From the NCBI GenBank assembly GCA_934757255.1, contig CAKVLL010000005.1, positions 33,589 through 97,588 of the forward strand: 64,000 bases of DNA. The letters are read 5' to 3'. Position 1 is the first letter of the stretch, and each line of letters starts with the position of its first letter. Source of the stretch: an uncultured Candidatus Melainabacteria bacterium. GTDB taxonomy: Bacteria; Cyanobacteriota; Vampirovibrionia; Gastranaerophilales; Gastranaerophilaceae. Shown here piece by piece: positions 7,444-16,247 of this stretch. The position numbers and the translations under genes are program-made. The notes under the pieces are model-generated. The model had not been told where the DNA came from, ran no database searches, and saw only the letters and a list, made by a program, of their open reading frames with translations.

Positions 7444-9312
7444 TTAACCTAATTTTTCAATTAAGCTTGCGTGTTTTGACGCAAATTCTTTACCTCTTGC
7501 AATGATTGCAGCTTTTAATAATGCGTGCAAATCAATTGGTTGAAGTTCTTGATAATTGTTTGGAAGTCTAAGTGACCAGTTTTGGTCGCCTGATGTTCCA
7601 GGTCTATTGTATACATCATTGATTTGGAAATAATCAGTGAAGAACATTTGAACATTTCTTGCTTTTGATGCAAAAATTTCTGTTAATTTAACAAATCTCA
7701 AATATTCTTTATCTTGAGTAAGTCTAACAATGATATCATCTTTATTTTCAGCTTCAGCAAACAAATCTTCAACAAGATTTTTAGCGTGCAAATAACCTTC
7801 ATGAGTGTTAATCATGCTTTCAGCCCACATAGAAATCGGTAAATTGTCGTGAGTACCAACCATGTTCCAAACATGTTCTGTAATGTTTTTACATCTGTAT
7901 GGGTGTTCAGGTTTTTCAGGAACTACAAACTGAGTTAATCTCATACCTTGAAGTTCGTATTTCTTCATTACAGCGTCAACAGGATTTGTCAAAGTACCTA
8001 AATCTTCACAAACAATTGCGTTTTTGTCCATACCGCATTCTTTTGCTGCTGCAATAACGATTTTTTCAATCAATCTGCCGTAAAGCTTGATTTGCTCTTC
8101 TGATAAAGTTTTAACTCTTTTTTCTTTATCAGCTTCTAATGTCCAATCTAAATCTTCATTTCTTGCAATCGCATATCTTGAAAGTTCAGGATGCTCAGGA
8201 GAAGAATATAATCTTCCTGCGCCTTCTTCACACATTGGTTTTCTACCAACTTTATAAACCCAAGGGTCAATCAAGCCAACGATGTGGTCAATTCTAACAC
8301 CACCAGGGTTTTCTTTAAACATCTTGCGGTAAAGATTTTTCATCAAAACACCGCCTTCGCCCAAAGAACCGTCAGCATTAAACATCTTATCAGGGTCCAT
8401 TACAGGGAAGCCCCAAGCTTGACCGTCTTTTGAGAAATAATCAGGAGGACAACCCAAGTACCAACCTTCTAAGAACAATGATTGATAAGCCCAAGCATCT
8501 CTGTCTGAAAATGCAACTTGACGGTCTGCAATCATCTTGATACCTTTTGATAAAGCAAATTTCTTAGTTTCTTCGTTTTGAATTTCTAAAACAAATTGAC
8601 AGAACTTGTAAAATTCTATTTCATCTTCGTATTTTTTTCTGATGTCTGCAATTCTAGCTTCGGCAGCTTTCTTTTCTTCTTCTGATTTTGGATTCATCAA
8701 GTTTTTGTCTGATTCATTTTTCCAAGTATACCAGAAGTCGTTATCGTTTTCGATAGAAAGTGCTTCATACAATGAATCGTTATCCAACCAGAAAGCATTT
8801 TCTTTTTTGAATTTTTCAAAATCTTTTTTCAATGGAGAACCAAAAAGTCCGCCGTGAATTTCTTTAAAGTTTTTCCAAGCTTCTTTTAAAGCTTCATTTT
8901 GAGCTTTCATAATATATGAATAAGCTGTTTTACCTTGATTTTGGTTAGGATTGTTTGCAACAACTTTTTCAAAAGTTTCTTGAGAAAGAATATTATCCCA
9001 TTTTTTCTCTGTCAATTGTTTAAGGTCAATAAACAAAGGGTTGCCTGAGAAAATTGTACCTGTATAAGGTGAAGAGTCTGAACTCTTTGTTTTACCGGCT
9101 GGACCAAGTTGAAGTGCATTGAAAATTCCATGAGCATAGTCAATTAATTCGTGCCCTGCAGCAGAATTGAAAGTGCCGAAGCCTGTATCTTCACCATCTT
9201 TTGAAGGGAAGCTGCTTCCATGAATAATTAGTGCAAAATTGTCTTTGCCAAGTACTTTTAAAGCTTCTGACACAAGTTTAGCGTCAGCTTTTTTTGATGT
9301 TAAACAGACCAT
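7444..9312 (-). CDS. malQ: 4-alpha-glucanotransferase (amylomaltase, GH77)
   Basis: Amylomaltase transfers alpha-1,4-glucan segments between maltodextrins and glucose, feeding glycogen or maltodextrin use. GH77 landmarks are visible: the nucleophile segment GGVRIDHIVGL, the acid/base segment IVCEDLGTL and the stabiliser segment GTHDNLP. I choose the ATG at 9312 (MVCLTSKK), because an AAGGAGT ribosome site lies 8 nt upstream; an in-frame extension to 9357 lacks one. That gives 622 residues, with inserts relative to the roughly 500-residue bacterial form. It is convergent with the ABC ATPase and divergent from the 9452 gene. Confidence 0.93.
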   Translation of the reverse strand: MVCLTSKKADAKLVSEALKVLGKDNFALIIHGSSFPSKDGEDTGFGTFNSAAGHELIDYAHGIFNALQLGPAGKTKSSDSSPYTGTIFSGNPLFIDLKQLTEKKWDNILSQETFEKVVANNPNQNQGKTAYSYIMKAQNEALKEAWKNFKEIHGGLFGSPLKKDFEKFKKENAFWLDNDSLYEALSIENDNDFWYTWKNESDKNLMNPKSEEEKKAAEARIADIRKKYEDEIEFYKFCQFVLEIQNEETKKFALSKGIKMIADRQVAFSDRDAWAYQSLFLEGWYLGCPPDYFSKDGQAWGFPVMDPDKMFNADGSLGEGGVLMKNLYRKMFKENPGGVRIDHIVGLIDPWVYKVGRKPMCEEGAGRLYSSPEHPELSRYAIARNEDLDWTLEADKEKRVKTLSEEQIKLYGRLIEKIVIAAAKECGMDKNAIVCEDLGTLTNPVDAVMKKYELQGMRLTQFVVPEKPEHPYRCKNITEHVWNMVGTHDNLPISMWAESMINTHEGYLHAKNLVEDLFAEAENKDDIIVRLTQDKEYLRFVKLTEIFASKARNVQMFFTDYFQINDVYNRPGTSGDQNWSLRLPNNYQELQPIDLHALLKAAIIARGKEFASKHASLIEKLG

Positions 9313-9415
9313 AAATATTTTACTCCTTATCTTCTCTTCTGAGATAAAGTTTATCATTTACAAAAATTTATTTCAATATAATAGTTTATACAGCTTAACA
9401 AAAGCTTTTTTAAAG

Positions 9416-9445
9416 TTGACGTAAATAATACAATTGAAGTATAAA
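9416..9445 (+). promoter_or_regulatory. Sigma-70-type promoter, leaderless configuration
   Basis: TTGACG (9416-9421), an 18-bp spacer and TATAAA (9440-9445). The ATG at 9452 begins 7 nt after the -10 box, where transcription would start, and no SD is visible, so the mRNA is probably leaderless. Confidence 0.65.
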
Positions 9446-9451
9446 TATAGT

Positions 9452-10312
9452 ATGAAGAAGTTTTTGGGAGTGAGTTTAATACTAGCTTTAATGCTGTCAA
9501 ATTTTGTATTTGCAGCAGATGATGGTGTTGTAACCTTAGATAAAAATAGTGTTGAGAAGCCTTCTATTATGATAGAAAAAGGTGCTAAACAACTACAAGG
9601 CTCATTATTGGTAAATGATTCAGAAGATTTGGCTAAGCTTATAGATACACAAAAAGATCATGACATAAAAGACTTGGAGCAACTTTGGAAAGGAACAGTT
9701 GAGAATAACCAAGTAATTGAATTTGCGCTAAAAAAACTTGCAACACCGGAATCTCAGAGAAGAATTCATTCGTCTTTAATGGCAAAAACACTTTCTGCGG
9801 TTGTAACAGGTGCATCTTTTGTACCGTCTTTAATGGGTGCAAATTATGGAATTCAGACTTCTGCTTTTTCTGCGGGAAGACTTGCACAAGGTTTGATTAA
9901 CAGAAAGAATGTGCCGCAAGAAACACCACTAACAGATACAGAATTAATTGAACTTGCAAGTATGATTGAAGATTTGCAGGATTCTTTGATTAGTTCATAT
10001 TATAATTATAAGAATACTTTAACACAGCTTAAAGATACGCGCTCCAAAATGATTTTATACAGCAGAAATTATTCAAAGGCTCTTGAGGGCGGAGATGTTT
10101 TAGAAATTGCCATTTCTTCATCGCTATATGATTCAATGCGAATACAAGAATTCAATTTAGAACAGTCTGCGAAAAAATATCATATTCAGTTGCAAAGACT
10201 TGCAGGCAAAAAAATTGTTGATGGATTAGAATTATATCAATATGATTTTAATTCAGTTTTATACAAAAATAATGACACAAAAGATGGAGGTAAAAAGAAT
10301 GGTAAAAAATAA
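9452..10312 (+). CDS. Secreted coiled-coil protein, TolC-like half, first of a tandem paralog pair
   Basis: A 286-residue exported protein. A Sec signal peptide (about 1-21, ending NFVFA) precedes a conserved EDLxxLWxG-type motif (DLEQLWKG). After it comes a small hydrophobic glycine-rich stretch (about 105-135) and then two long amphipathic helices with a YYNYKNTLTQL turn. The helical part resembles one helical hairpin of TolC-family outer-membrane factors. This is a resemblance by eye, not a firm family call. The downstream gene is a paralog with the same domain order and overlaps by 14 nt, so the two may form a complex in the envelope. Confidence 0.8.
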   Translation: MKKFLGVSLILALMLSNFVFAADDGVVTLDKNSVEKPSIMIEKGAKQLQGSLLVNDSEDLAKLIDTQKDHDIKDLEQLWKGTVENNQVIEFALKKLATPESQRRIHSSLMAKTLSAVVTGASFVPSLMGANYGIQTSAFSAGRLAQGLINRKNVPQETPLTDTELIELASMIEDLQDSLISSYYNYKNTLTQLKDTRSKMILYSRNYSKALEGGDVLEIAISSSLYDSMRIQEFNLEQSAKKYHIQLQRLAGKKIVDGLELYQYDFNSVLYKNNDTKDGGKKNGKK

Positions 10313-11192
10313 AATTCTTTCAACTCTGCTTTTGACATCAATGTTGTTATCAACAATTTCTGCATCTTTTGCAGAAGTAAAAATGGAAGATTTAACATCT
10401 CCAAAAGATGCGTTTTTCAGACTTGGAACAACTGATATTCCTGAAAATAAAATTGATGTTAATGGAAAAATTGATATTAAAGCAAATATTGCAAAAGAAG
10501 AAAAATTTTATAGCGAAGGTTTAACTTATGCGGATTTAAGCATCAAAAAAATGGCATTAGAGGTTTCTAAATCAGTAGAAGTTGATTATAACGAAATGCT
10601 TGAGGATTTATCTTTGTTGTGGCAAGGTGCTGCGACCAAAAGCGATACGATAAAGTTTGCGATTTACAAACTTTCAAATCCGGATAAAGACAAGCCGGAT
10701 CAGAGCGCAGTGAAAAAAGTTCTTACTACGATTGCCGGCATGTCAACTTTTTTAGGTGCAGGCATGGGGAATCCGGTTTTGGCGAGTGCAGCTTTAATCG
10801 GCGGTAACACGCTTGGAATTATGTCACAAGATACGAAAGCTTTGAATTATAAGTATTCACAAGTAAATGATGCGGATATGATTTTGCTTGTTAGAAAAGT
10901 TGATGAACTTCAGCAAAAAGTTGTTGATATGTATTATGATTATATGACCGCAAGACAACTTTATGATATGACGACAGAAATGGTTGAACAAAGGCGTCAA
11001 AATTATCAAAATTCGCAAAAGCTTTCAAAAGAAGTTATATTAATCACTGATACATTTTATAGAGAAGCTATGGATGAACAAATTAAGGCAAGAGGAAGCT
11101 TTTTTGAAAAACGTTCTCGACTTGAACAATTAGTGGGTAATGATGTGTTTCGACAGTTTGAAGCGATTGTAGATGCTAGATATGTAAAGTAA
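10299..11192 (+). CDS. Secreted coiled-coil protein, TolC-like half, second paralog
   Basis: Paralog of the preceding gene with the same order: a signal peptide (about 1-25, ending SASFA), an EDLSLLWQG motif, a hydrophobic Gly/Ala stretch (about 140-170) and a helical hairpin with YYDYMTARQLYDM. The ATG at 10299 is chosen because a GGAGG site lies 8 nt upstream, and the encoded start is directly the signal peptide; the longer in-frame reading from 10242 would bury it. It overlaps the upstream gene by 14 nt. The function is unknown; an envelope or secretion role is inferred from export and the TolC-like helices. Confidence 0.82.
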   Translation: MVKNKILSTLLLTSMLLSTISASFAEVKMEDLTSPKDAFFRLGTTDIPENKIDVNGKIDIKANIAKEEKFYSEGLTYADLSIKKMALEVSKSVEVDYNEMLEDLSLLWQGAATKSDTIKFAIYKLSNPDKDKPDQSAVKKVLTTIAGMSTFLGAGMGNPVLASAALIGGNTLGIMSQDTKALNYKYSQVNDADMILLVRKVDELQQKVVDMYYDYMTARQLYDMTTEMVEQRRQNYQNSQKLSKEVILITDTFYREAMDEQIKARGSFFEKRSRLEQLVGNDVFRQFEAIVDARYVK

Positions 11193-11260
11193 TGAGAAAT
11201 ATTTTGTAAATTAATGTTAAATTAAAGCAATTTTAAAGTCTTTGATTACTTAATATATGT

Positions 11261-11956
11261 ATGAAGGTTTTAAAATTTGGTTCTGTAGATGATATTTTTC
11301 AAAAAAAATACAATGATTTTACTTTGCGTTGTCTAAATCCGAATGCGTCTATTCCAAGAGTAAAAGATACATATCTTGATGTTCAGGATTTATTTGTGCG
11401 AAGTGGTCAAGTTCAAGATTTTTTTGACAAAACTTTAGATTTGAGTAAACGGTTAGAGGGACGAGGAAGTACTGCTCTAAGTACGCTTTTGGTTAATGAA
11501 CTTAGTAAACTTTGTAGAGCATTTGTTCTGCGTCCTAATTCTGAAAATGTTTTTTATAAGGCAATTAATAATTTTAGACAAAATCATGATTCAATGCATG
11601 AATTAGCCAGAATTATTGATTTGGAACAAATATACAGAATGAATGGTGATAGACGAAATTTGTTCAAAGTTTTACACATGAAGAAAAATTGTTGTAAACG
11701 AATTCTTGCGAATTACGAAGAAAGTGTTGCAAATTTTCAAAGTATTCACAAGATGCCAACTCCACGAAAAAATATTCAAATACAATTAGGACACGTATAT
11801 TCAGCATTGGGTGACATGCTTGCTCGAGTAAAACCAGATGACGCAATTGCAGCGTATGAAAAATCAATTGAAATAAACAAAAGATTGGGTCGACGTCGAG
11901 CGGTAGATTATGCAATATATAATATTCGCGACACGTTGCAAGGACGTCATAAATAG
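11261..11956 (+). CDS. Helical repeat (TPR-like) cytoplasmic protein
   Basis: A 231-residue basic, all-helical protein without signal or membrane segments. The C-terminal region (about 170-215) has a TPR-like unit (GHVYSALGDML, then DAIAAYEKSIEIN). Earlier helices are less regular. I do not recognise a specific family. The upstream region contains TGTAAA-N4-TGTTAA (11205 on), a degenerate form of the direct repeat seen before sigma-28 promoters, but no FliA boxes. It overlaps the convergent HD gene by 10 nt at the 3' ends. Confidence 0.72.
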   Translation: MKVLKFGSVDDIFQKKYNDFTLRCLNPNASIPRVKDTYLDVQDLFVRSGQVQDFFDKTLDLSKRLEGRGSTALSTLLVNELSKLCRAFVLRPNSENVFYKAINNFRQNHDSMHELARIIDLEQIYRMNGDRRNLFKVLHMKKNCCKRILANYEESVANFQSIHKMPTPRKNIQIQLGHVYSALGDMLARVKPDDAIAAYEKSIEINKRLGRRRAVDYAIYNIRDTLQGRHK

Positions 11957-12753
11957 CATTTTGATTCTTGGCCGTGAACCCCTGCGTATAGTTCTACGTA
12001 TTGTTTGGCTGGACTGGAGTCTATTTTTGTGAACAAAACTTCTTCAATTTGGAAGAATCCAACATCACCGGTCATTTCAACAGAAATTTTTATAGGTTTC
12101 TTTTCGCCATGTTGAATTCTTATTCTGTCAATTGCATTTGCAGAATACTTGTGAATATCACCAACTTTTGGAGTTGTATTCATAGAAAGCGGAATCCTTG
12201 CTCTTCCTTTTGTCATGTCGCAACCATCAGCAATAAGAATAATGCCTGCTTCTGTTGAATGAATTTTGCGAGATGCCATGTGACCAATAATTGCCTCTAT
12301 TACAAGAGAACGAATTACTACACGTCTGTGCATATCGTTAGGTAGAATGTGCATTAAAGCTCTTTCCACAAGCGGTTTTGCCAAAATCACAGACATTTCT
12401 TCATGACCTTGGCGTCCTATCATCATACCTAAATCGTGCATCAAACCTGCGAGAATTACAGCACACATGCTATCTTCAAATGTTCCAATTTCTTCTTTTT
12501 CTAAAGATGTTTGAATGCCACATTCATGAAGAATGTTTAGCATTTTGATGGAGTTCGCAGCAACTTGTCTCATGTGAACAGGACCGTGGTCGTTGTAACC
12601 AAGGCGTTTTATTGAAACATTATTTGCATAGTCTTGCATTTCTTGAAGTTCAGCATCATCAAATAAATAATGTGCAAGTTCTAAGCAAATAGGGTGATTT
12701 TGTAGTCTTTTAAGAATCTTAGATTCTACTGATATTTCTTTTACTGATTTCAT
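11947..12753 (-). CDS. HD-domain phosphohydrolase
   Basis: A 268-residue metal-dependent phosphohydrolase-like protein. The HD core is visible: an N-terminal histidine in YNDHGPVHM, the paired HD in AGLMHDLGMM, a following HEEMS, and a further histidine-aspartate set in IADGCDMTKGRARIP. The C-terminal part (about 200-265) forms a small beta domain ending in VELYAGV. The family hydrolyses phosphate esters or nucleotides; the substrate here is unknown. It is similar in layout to HD proteins often found in archaea and cyanobacteria, from memory. No SD is visible. It stands alone, convergent with the TPR-like gene. Confidence 0.85.
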   Translation of the reverse strand: MKSVKEISVESKILKRLQNHPICLELAHYLFDDAELQEMQDYANNVSIKRLGYNDHGPVHMRQVAANSIKMLNILHECGIQTSLEKEEIGTFEDSMCAVILAGLMHDLGMMIGRQGHEEMSVILAKPLVERALMHILPNDMHRRVVIRSLVIEAIIGHMASRKIHSTEAGIILIADGCDMTKGRARIPLSMNTTPKVGDIHKYSANAIDRIRIQHGEKKPIKISVEMTGDVGFFQIEEVLFTKIDSSPAKQYVELYAGVHGQESKCYL

Positions 12754-12932
12754 AATTCTATTTTCATTTTAACATATCTTTTAGATAAAATAAACTGCTT
12801 ATCTAAGTAAATTTAACTAGTGTCTATAATAATTTTTAGAAAAATTTCTAAATCTTTAACCTCCATGAATAGCTATTTCATTCAATACCCATCCCAACCT
12901 TCCCTAACAAGGGAAGGAGGCGTCAGTTGTAG

Positions 12933-12951
12933 GTTGGGCTTTTAGCCCAAC
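12933..12951. repeat. Dispersed GTTGGGC hairpin, copy 1
   Basis: GTTGGGC-TTTTA-GCCCAAC with flanks GTAG and AAAAAC. A second copy, GTTGGGC-TTTCA-GCCCAAC with the same flanks, is at 63912-63930. The stem is invariant and the loop differs at one base. Confidence 0.65.
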
Positions 12952-12963
12952 AAAAACCTAAAA

Positions 12964-13001
12964 CCTCTTATTCCCTCATTACCTTATTTCCTTATTCCCT
13001 T
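12964..13001. repeat. Solo right arm of the octamer inverted-repeat element
   Basis: A run of CTTATTCC/CATTACC-type octamers identical in style to the right arms at 32272, 37163, 38178, 54567 and 56712. No matching left arm is present upstream, so this is a truncated or solo copy. Confidence 0.6.
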
Positions 13002-13070
13002 CTAAACTTGTTAAGAAGTTTGCATTAATCTTCAATTGTGTGTTATTATACCCTAAAAGGGGAGTTAAGT

Positions 13071-13766
13071 ATGGAAAATAATAATAAGCCGGTTGTAAAT
13101 TTGATTTCCAAGCCGGAGAACATGTTGAAAACGATTTATACAGCGGCAAGAACTTGCTATAGCGCAGATACGCCGTTTAATATTTATAATAGTACAGATG
13201 ACGAAGAAAAAATGTTGAAATTGATTGAGCGTGTAATTTCTTCGGGTCATTATTCTGTAATAGAACATATTCAAGTTACGTTTGCAATTTCTAATGTATC
13301 AAGAGCATGCACGCACCAGCTTGTACGTCATCGTCACATGTCTTTTTCTCAAAAATCTCAAAGATATGTTAAAGAAAAAGGGCAGTTTGATTATCTAATT
13401 CCACCAACAATTGCCAGAAATGAAGAATTGAAAGCGAAATTTGTAGAATTTATGGATGAAATTTCCAAAAAATATTTAGAGTTTACGGAAGCCGGAATTC
13501 CGGCAGAAGATGCAAGAGCAGTGCTTCCTAACGCAGCTTCAACATCTATTGTTGCAAGCTTAAACTTGCGCGAGATGATTCATTTGGCAAACCTAAGACT
13601 TTGCACACGAGCGCAGTACGAAATTCGTTCAATGGTTAAAATGATGTGTGATGAATTGATAAAAGAAGAATCTTGGCTTAAGCCTTATTTAGTTCCAAAA
13701 TGTGAACGTCTTGGTTTTTGTGATGAAGATAAATCTTGTGGAAGGATGCCTAAATTAGCTTTATGA
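13071..13766 (+). CDS. thyX: Flavin-dependent thymidylate synthase ThyX
   Basis: ThyX makes dTMP from dUMP using methylene-tetrahydrofolate, FAD and NADPH. The defining RHRx7S motif is intact (RHRHMSFSQKS, residues 86-96), and downstream ARAVLPNA and RLCTRAQYEIR segments match the nucleotide-binding region. The ATG at 13071 is chosen because AAGGGGAG lies 7-8 nt upstream; the in-frame extension from 13038 lacks a site. The length of 231 residues is normal. The stop overlaps the next gene by 4 nt (ATGA), coupling it to a periplasmic binding protein of unrelated function. Confidence 0.96.
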   Translation: MENNNKPVVNLISKPENMLKTIYTAARTCYSADTPFNIYNSTDDEEKMLKLIERVISSGHYSVIEHIQVTFAISNVSRACTHQLVRHRHMSFSQKSQRYVKEKGQFDYLIPPTIARNEELKAKFVEFMDEISKKYLEFTEAGIPAEDARAVLPNAASTSIVASLNLREMIHLANLRLCTRAQYEIRSMVKMMCDELIKEESWLKPYLVPKCERLGFCDEDKSCGRMPKLAL

Positions 13767-14554
13767 AAAAATTAGCAATTATATTGACTTTAATATTTTT
13801 AGCCTTAGTTGCAATTTATTTCTTTATCTTTGTGCCAGAAAAATATGAAGAAAATGATTTGTATGATGAAATTTTACATCGCGGAAAACTTAAAGTTGGA
13901 ATAAATACAGATTCTAAACCTTTTGGTTTTATGGATAAAGATTGGAAGATTATTGGTTATGATGCAGATTTAGCTCATTATATGGCGCAATATATTCTGA
14001 AAAATCCGGACGCTGTCGAATTTTATCCGGTAACTCCGGCAAACAGAATGCTTAAAGTTTCAACTGGCGAGTTGGATATGGTGATAGCAACGGTGACAAT
14101 TACTCCACAAAGAGAAGAAATTATTAATTTTTCAGTTCCTTACGATTATGCCGGACAAGCACTTTTAGTACGCTCTGACAGTAAAATTAAATCATTGGCT
14201 GATTTATCTGGACAAAATGTCGGTGTAGTTTTCGGAACGACTGCAGAAAAAAATATGCTTGCCTTAGCGCCAGATGCAACTGTGATAGGATTCAGAAATT
14301 ATAGAGTAGCGTATGAAGCACTTAGGGCGAGAAAAATTGATGCTTTGACTTCTGACGATACAATTTTGAGCGCATTTGCGTTTGAGGACAAATCCGTGAA
14401 ACTTTTGCCTAAAAGATATACAAGAGAGCCTTATGGAATTGCAATAAGAAAAGGCAAAGGAACTCAAAGATTAAAAGAAAATGTTGACTTTGCAATCGGC
14501 GATATGAAGCAAAAAAATGTTATCACAAGAATGCGTCGTAAATGGGGACTTTAG
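13763..14554 (+). CDS. Amino-acid-type extracellular solute-binding protein (SBP family 3)
   Basis: A 263-residue ligand-binding protein of the GlnH/HisJ type. An N-terminal hydrophobic segment (about 4-27) lacks a lipobox cysteine, so it is an uncleaved anchor or a Sec signal. The body has the family signature GKLKVGINTDSKPFGF, then GYDADLAHYMA, the TVTITPQREEIINFS motif that includes the amino-acid-binding arginine, and GVVFGTTAEKN in the second lobe. No permease or ATPase follows, so it is either an orphan binding protein or works with a transporter encoded elsewhere. It is coupled to thyX by ATGA and overlaps convergent ispE by 4 nt. Confidence 0.9.
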   Translation: MKKLAIILTLIFLALVAIYFFIFVPEKYEENDLYDEILHRGKLKVGINTDSKPFGFMDKDWKIIGYDADLAHYMAQYILKNPDAVEFYPVTPANRMLKVSTGELDMVIATVTITPQREEIINFSVPYDYAGQALLVRSDSKIKSLADLSGQNVGVVFGTTAEKNMLALAPDATVIGFRNYRVAYEALRARKIDALTSDDTILSAFAFEDKSVKLLPKRYTREPYGIAIRKGKGTQRLKENVDFAIGDMKQKNVITRMRRKWGL

Positions 14555-15396
14555 AAAACACCTTTGTCAGTAAAATTTAAACCGTTAATGACTTGAAATT
14601 CGTTATTATCAAAAATGTTTTCGTTTAAATCTTCCAGAATAAAATATGTTGAACCCGAACCTGACATTATGGCTTGTGGAAGTATAGATTTAATTTTTTG
14701 GAGTTCTTGATAATCATCAAAAACGGCATATTCTAAGTCATTATACAAAAATTCTCGAATATCTTGGCTGTTAGCAATTGCTGCAAGTATTTTTTCTGTC
14801 ATGTTATTTTTTGGTTTAATTTTTTTAGCTGCGTATTTGATGTAAGCTTCTTTTGCTGAAATTCCAAGGTTTTTAGGCTTTATAAGTGTTAATGGAGAAT
14901 TTATTTTTCCTTTAATTCTTTCAATAACTTCGCCTCGTGATGTTGCTAGTAAAGTGCCACCTTCTAAGCAGACATTTAAATCAGAGCCTAATTGTGAGCA
15001 AAGTGTGTGTAATTCTTTACGGTTTAATGGTTTGTTAAATATTTCGTTTAAACCCCATAATGTGCCTGTTGCATCAGTACTTCCCCCAGCGAGTCCTGCA
15101 GAGATTGGAATGTTCTTTTCTATGAAAATATCAATATTTGCATTTAAGTTAATGGCGTCTAAGAATAATTTTGCAGCTTTGTATACAAGATTGCTTTCAT
15201 TATATGGTATATCTTGGCTTGTACCGGAAAGATGTATGTTTGTTTTTGTGGATTCTTCCGCTTTAATTTCTAAAACATCATACAGACTAATTGTTTGCAT
15301 AAGACTTTTTATGTTATGAAAACCATCTTCGCGTCGGTTTACGATTTCTAGCGTCAGATTAATTTTTGCCGGACAATTAACTTTCAAATTTTTCAT
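14551..15396 (-). CDS. ispE: 4-diphosphocytidyl-2-C-methyl-D-erythritol kinase
   Basis: IspE phosphorylates CDP-methylerythritol in the MEP isoprenoid pathway. GHMP-kinase landmarks are present: CPAKINLTLEI at the N-terminus, the glycine-rich phosphate loop PISAGLAGGSTDA at about 94-106, and a C-terminal MSGSGSTYF motif. Length (281 aa) is typical. It is the second gene after the metallophosphoesterase, whose stop lies 2 nt before its ATG, so the two are cotranscribed. It complements the prenyl synthase at 5224, which uses the pathway's products. Confidence 0.95.
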   Translation of the reverse strand: MKNLKVNCPAKINLTLEIVNRREDGFHNIKSLMQTISLYDVLEIKAEESTKTNIHLSGTSQDIPYNESNLVYKAAKLFLDAINLNANIDIFIEKNIPISAGLAGGSTDATGTLWGLNEIFNKPLNRKELHTLCSQLGSDLNVCLEGGTLLATSRGEVIERIKGKINSPLTLIKPKNLGISAKEAYIKYAAKKIKPKNNMTEKILAAIANSQDIREFLYNDLEYAVFDDYQELQKIKSILPQAIMSGSGSTYFILEDLNENIFDNNEFQVINGLNFTDKGVF

Positions 15397-15398
15397 GT

Positions 15399-16142
15399 TT
15401 AAAAATGCCTTTCCTTTGGATTTAATAGCATGTTGGCTAATTTTTTAGCGCCTTTAAAGTTTCTTTGTTTAAGCTTATTTGCAGCTCTTTCTTTATCATA
15501 TTCAACAAAATGGTGCTCAAACAGGCATTCACCATTATTAACAATGATTGTTAAATAGCAAGATTTTGGCTCTGGTGTAAATGGACGTCCAATGCTTCCG
15601 GCATTTACAATTGTTTGTTTTTTTGAGGTTTGGAAACCGCAAGGTAAATGTGTGTGACCACATAATATAACGTCAGCATCAACATCAGCTACCATTTCTT
15701 CTACTTTTTTAAGTGGTGTTGTTGGTAAAATATCTTCATTATTTTTTCTTGGAGAACCATGAACTAATAGGAATTTTACTCCACCTTCTGTTATTTCTAG
15801 CTGAATTGGTAAATTTTTTAGGAATGATTTTTGAACCGGATTAAGTATTTCTACATCATTTTTTAATGCTTCTGCCATAACAGGAGCTTTTTCTTTTAGT
15901 GTATTATAGAGTTCATCTGAATAGTCTGCAATCATTAAGTCTGTATTGCCTTGAATCATTCTGAAATTTGGATTATTTTGTTTGTTCAAAAAATAATCGA
16001 CAGTACAATTTGGTTCTGGGCCAGCCATTGCATAATCACCAAGCACAAAAATTTTGTCGCATTTTTGTTTAGCAATATCTTCCATAATTGCTTCAACGGC
16101 TTCCATATTTCCATGAATGTCTGAAATAACTGCAATTTTCAT
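15399..16142 (-). CDS. Calcineurin-like metallophosphoesterase (YfcE/MJ0936 type)
   Basis: A two-metal phosphodiesterase of 247 residues. The metal-binding motifs are in order: DIHGN (about 8-12), GDYAMAGPEP, QGNTD (an NxD version of the GNHD/E motif), HGSP, and CGHTH. A final NAGSIGRPFTPEP segment matches the small MJ0936/YfcE subgroup. The usual substrates of this subgroup are small phosphodiesters; the natural one is unknown. About 60 extra C-terminal residues form a tail with a basic end. It starts the unit that continues into ispE. Confidence 0.9.
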   Translation of the reverse strand: MKIAVISDIHGNMEAVEAIMEDIAKQKCDKIFVLGDYAMAGPEPNCTVDYFLNKQNNPNFRMIQGNTDLMIADYSDELYNTLKEKAPVMAEALKNDVEILNPVQKSFLKNLPIQLEITEGGVKFLLVHGSPRKNNEDILPTTPLKKVEEMVADVDADVILCGHTHLPCGFQTSKKQTIVNAGSIGRPFTPEPKSCYLTIIVNNGECLFEHHFVEYDKERAANKLKQRNFKGAKKLANMLLNPKERHF

Positions 16143-16247
16143 ATTTGTTTAAACTCCTATCAAAAATTAGCAAAACTAATTATTATTTTATTCTAAACAA
16201 GAAAAAAGAAATAGTTTTGTGAGTGAAAAAAAGAAGAATTGGAAATT

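Larger units (their letters stand above)
12754..13070. other. 317-bp intergenic region packed with small repeats
   Basis: No gene is seen. It contains a 19-mer (12855-12873) that is the reverse complement of 5149-5167 and a perfect 8-bp-stem hairpin (12898-12917, CCTTCCCT/AGGGAAGG). It also holds a GTTGGGC hairpin (12933-12951) and one arm of the octamer repeat (12964-13001). The thyX ribosome site AAGGGGAG lies at its right end. Confidence 0.65.
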
